From contig OX463852.1 of NCBI GenBank assembly GCA_949825065.1, positions 17,944,189 to 18,008,188 on the forward strand: a stretch of 64,000 nucleotides of DNA, given 5' to 3'. Below the pieces are notes generated by a model. It saw only the letters and a program-made list of their open reading frames with translations, was not told the DNA's origin and did no database searches. Made by a program: the position numbers and the translations under genes. The DNA comes from Odontocerum albicorne (taxonomy: Eukaryota; Arthropoda; Insecta; Trichoptera; Odontoceridae). This document shows, piece after piece, positions 62,513-64,000 of the stretch. How positions within the stretch are numbered: position 1 is the stretch's first letter; the number at the start of each line of letters is the position of its first letter.

Positions 62513-64000
62513 GTCAACCGAATAACACATGATCTACACTCGCTGCCGGGATCCTCTGCAATACCCTTTCTGTAAAGGTGACTAGCCATCACGCAATGTC
62601 CCACCCACAACCGAATAACACATGATCTACACTCGCTGCCGTGATCCTCTGCAATACCCTTTCTGTAAAGGTGACTAGCCATCACGCAATGTCCCACCCA
62701 CAACCGAATAACACATGATCTACACTCGCTGCCGGGATCCTCTGCAATACCCTTTCTGTAAAGGTGACTAGCCATCACGCAATGTCCCACCCACAACCGA
62801 ATAACACATGATCTACACTCGCTGCCGGGATCCTCTGCAATACCCTTTCTGTAAAGGTGACTAGCCATCACGCAATGTCCCACCCACAACCGAATAACAC
62901 ATGATCTACACTCGCTGCCGTGATCCTCTGCAATACCCTTTCTGTAAAGGTGACTAGCCATCACGCAATGTCCCACCCACAACCGAATAACACATGATCT
63001 ACACTCGCTGCCGGGATCCTCTGCAATACCCTTTCTGTAAAGGTGACTAGCCATCACGCAGTGTCCCACCCACAACCGAATAACACATGATCTACACTCG
63101 CTGCCGGGATCCTCTGCAATACCCTTTCTGTAAAGGTGACTAGCCATCACGCAATGTCCCACCCACAACCGAATAACACATGATCTACACTCGCTGCCGG
63201 GATCATCTGCAATACCCTATCTGTAAAGGTGACTAGCCGTCACGCAGTGTCCCACCCACAACCGAATAACACATGATCTACACTCGCTGCCGGGATCCTC
63301 TGCAATACCCTATCTGTAAAGGTGACTAGCCATCACGCAGTGTCCCACCCACAACCGAATAACACATGATCTACACTCTCTGCCGGGATCCTCTGCAATA
63401 CCCTATATGTAAAGGTGACTAGCCATCACGCAGTGTCCCACCCACAACCGAATAACACATGATCTACACTCGCTGCCGGGATCCTCTGCAATACCCTATC
63501 TGTAAAGGTGACTAGCCATCACGCAGTGTCCCACCCACAACCGAATAACACATGATCTACACTCGCTGCCGGGATCCTCTGCAATACCCTATCTGTAAAG
63601 GTGACTAGCCATCACGCAGTGTCCCACCCACAACCGAATAACACATGATCTACACTCGCTGCCGGGATCCTCTGCAATACCCTATCTGTAAAGGTGACTA
63701 GCCATCACGCAGTGTCCCACCCACAACCGAATAACACATGATCTACACTCGCTGCCGGGATCCTCTGCAATACCCTATCTGTAAAGGTGACTAGCCATCA
63801 CGCAGTGTCCCACCCACAACCGAATAACACATGATCTACACTCGCTGCCGGGATCCTCTGCAATACCCTATCTGTAAAGGTGACTAGCCATCACGCAGTG
63901 TCCCACCCACAACCGAATAACACATGATCTACACTCGCTGCCGGGATCCTCTGCAATACCCTATCTGTAAAGGTGACTAGACATCACGCAGTGTCCCACC
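62513..64000 (-). repeat. 93-bp satellite array, running off the window
   Basis: Head-to-tail 93-bp units begin at 62521, 62614, 62707 and every 93 bp on: 15 complete units and a partial sixteenth, still repeating at 64000. Because 93 is 31 codons, frames stay in phase. On the minus strand units 1-7 are open for 221 aa (63168-62503). The unit translation, 'LWVGHCVMASHLYRKGIAED' then 'PGSECRSCVIR', resembles the 'TGHCxLxxHLxRxGLAEDPxCRxC' block in the C-terminal tail of many LINE ORF2 proteins. From unit 8 (63172) on, an A-to-T change turns an AAG Lys codon into TAG. I do not regard it as a gene. Confidence 0.95.

Noticed and set aside
62503..63168. 221-aa minus-strand protein of seven 31-residue repeats
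   Set aside because: The frame is open only because the satellite unit is 93 bp; units 8-16 carry an in-frame TAG and there is no start context or flanking gene.
62513..64000. CRISPR-like array
   Set aside because: The repeats are contiguous 93-bp units without variable spacers, in a eukaryotic context.

Overview
This is a gene-poor, AT-rich stretch of an arthropod (most likely insect) nuclear genome. The evidence is a Jockey-clade LINE pair, mariner, Tc1-like and Helitron DNA transposons, tRNA-derived SINEs, and many decayed LINE fragments of the kind common in insect genomes. The order cannot be fixed from this window. I found no convincing host protein gene, rRNA, genuine tRNA, operon or CRISPR array. 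Almost everything recognisable is a mobile element or its remains, and the window ends inside a satellite array, which suggests heterochromatic or pericentromeric sequence (inference).

Layout. 1-9.7 kb: decayed LINE pieces (family R, with recognisable YADD and 'RWFGHVERM'-like motifs), SINE fragments and a perfect 38-bp palindrome. 9.7-11.1 kb: a 67-bp tandem repeat, then a Tc1-like element whose middle is deleted and whose transposase 3' end is triplicated. 11-17.4 kb: LINE and SINE fragments and one GC-rich, TATA-bearing island. 17.4-18.7 kb: a full-length mariner with both inverted repeats and TA target duplication, but a broken transposase. 18.7-31.4 kb: mostly unrecognised sequence with LINE fragments, a head-to-head SINE pair, a piggyBac-like MITE and a possible hAT derivative. 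31.4-34.8 kb: a Helitron with both ends preserved, a degenerate HUH/helicase gene and most of the helicase deleted. 34.8-48.2 kb: SINEs, LINE relics and a truncated second mariner.

48.2-58.6 kb is the centrepiece: two coding-intact Jockey LINEs head to head. Target-site duplications show the order of events. Element A (+ strand) inserted first with a 12-bp duplication. Element B then inserted in the opposite orientation into A's 5' untranslated region with a 14-bp duplication. Each copy has ORF1 (429 aa, three zinc knuckles) and ORF2 (927 aa, endonuclease plus reverse transcriptase) overlapping by 8 nt. The result is a roughly 5-kb inverted repeat. A's own 5' end is now stranded 5.2 kb upstream, where its transcript would read antisense through B and then sense through A and so fold into a giant hairpin RNA.

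58.6-62.5 kb holds more SINE and LINE relics. 62.5 kb to the end is a 93-bp satellite. Its unit is an exact number of codons and, on the minus strand, encodes a segment resembling the Cys/His-rich C-terminal tail of LINE reverse transcriptases, so it probably arose by amplification of a LINE fragment. A further genome-scale signal is the 8-mer TACGAGTA/TACTCGTA, which I count 30 times and which is absent from the young insertions.
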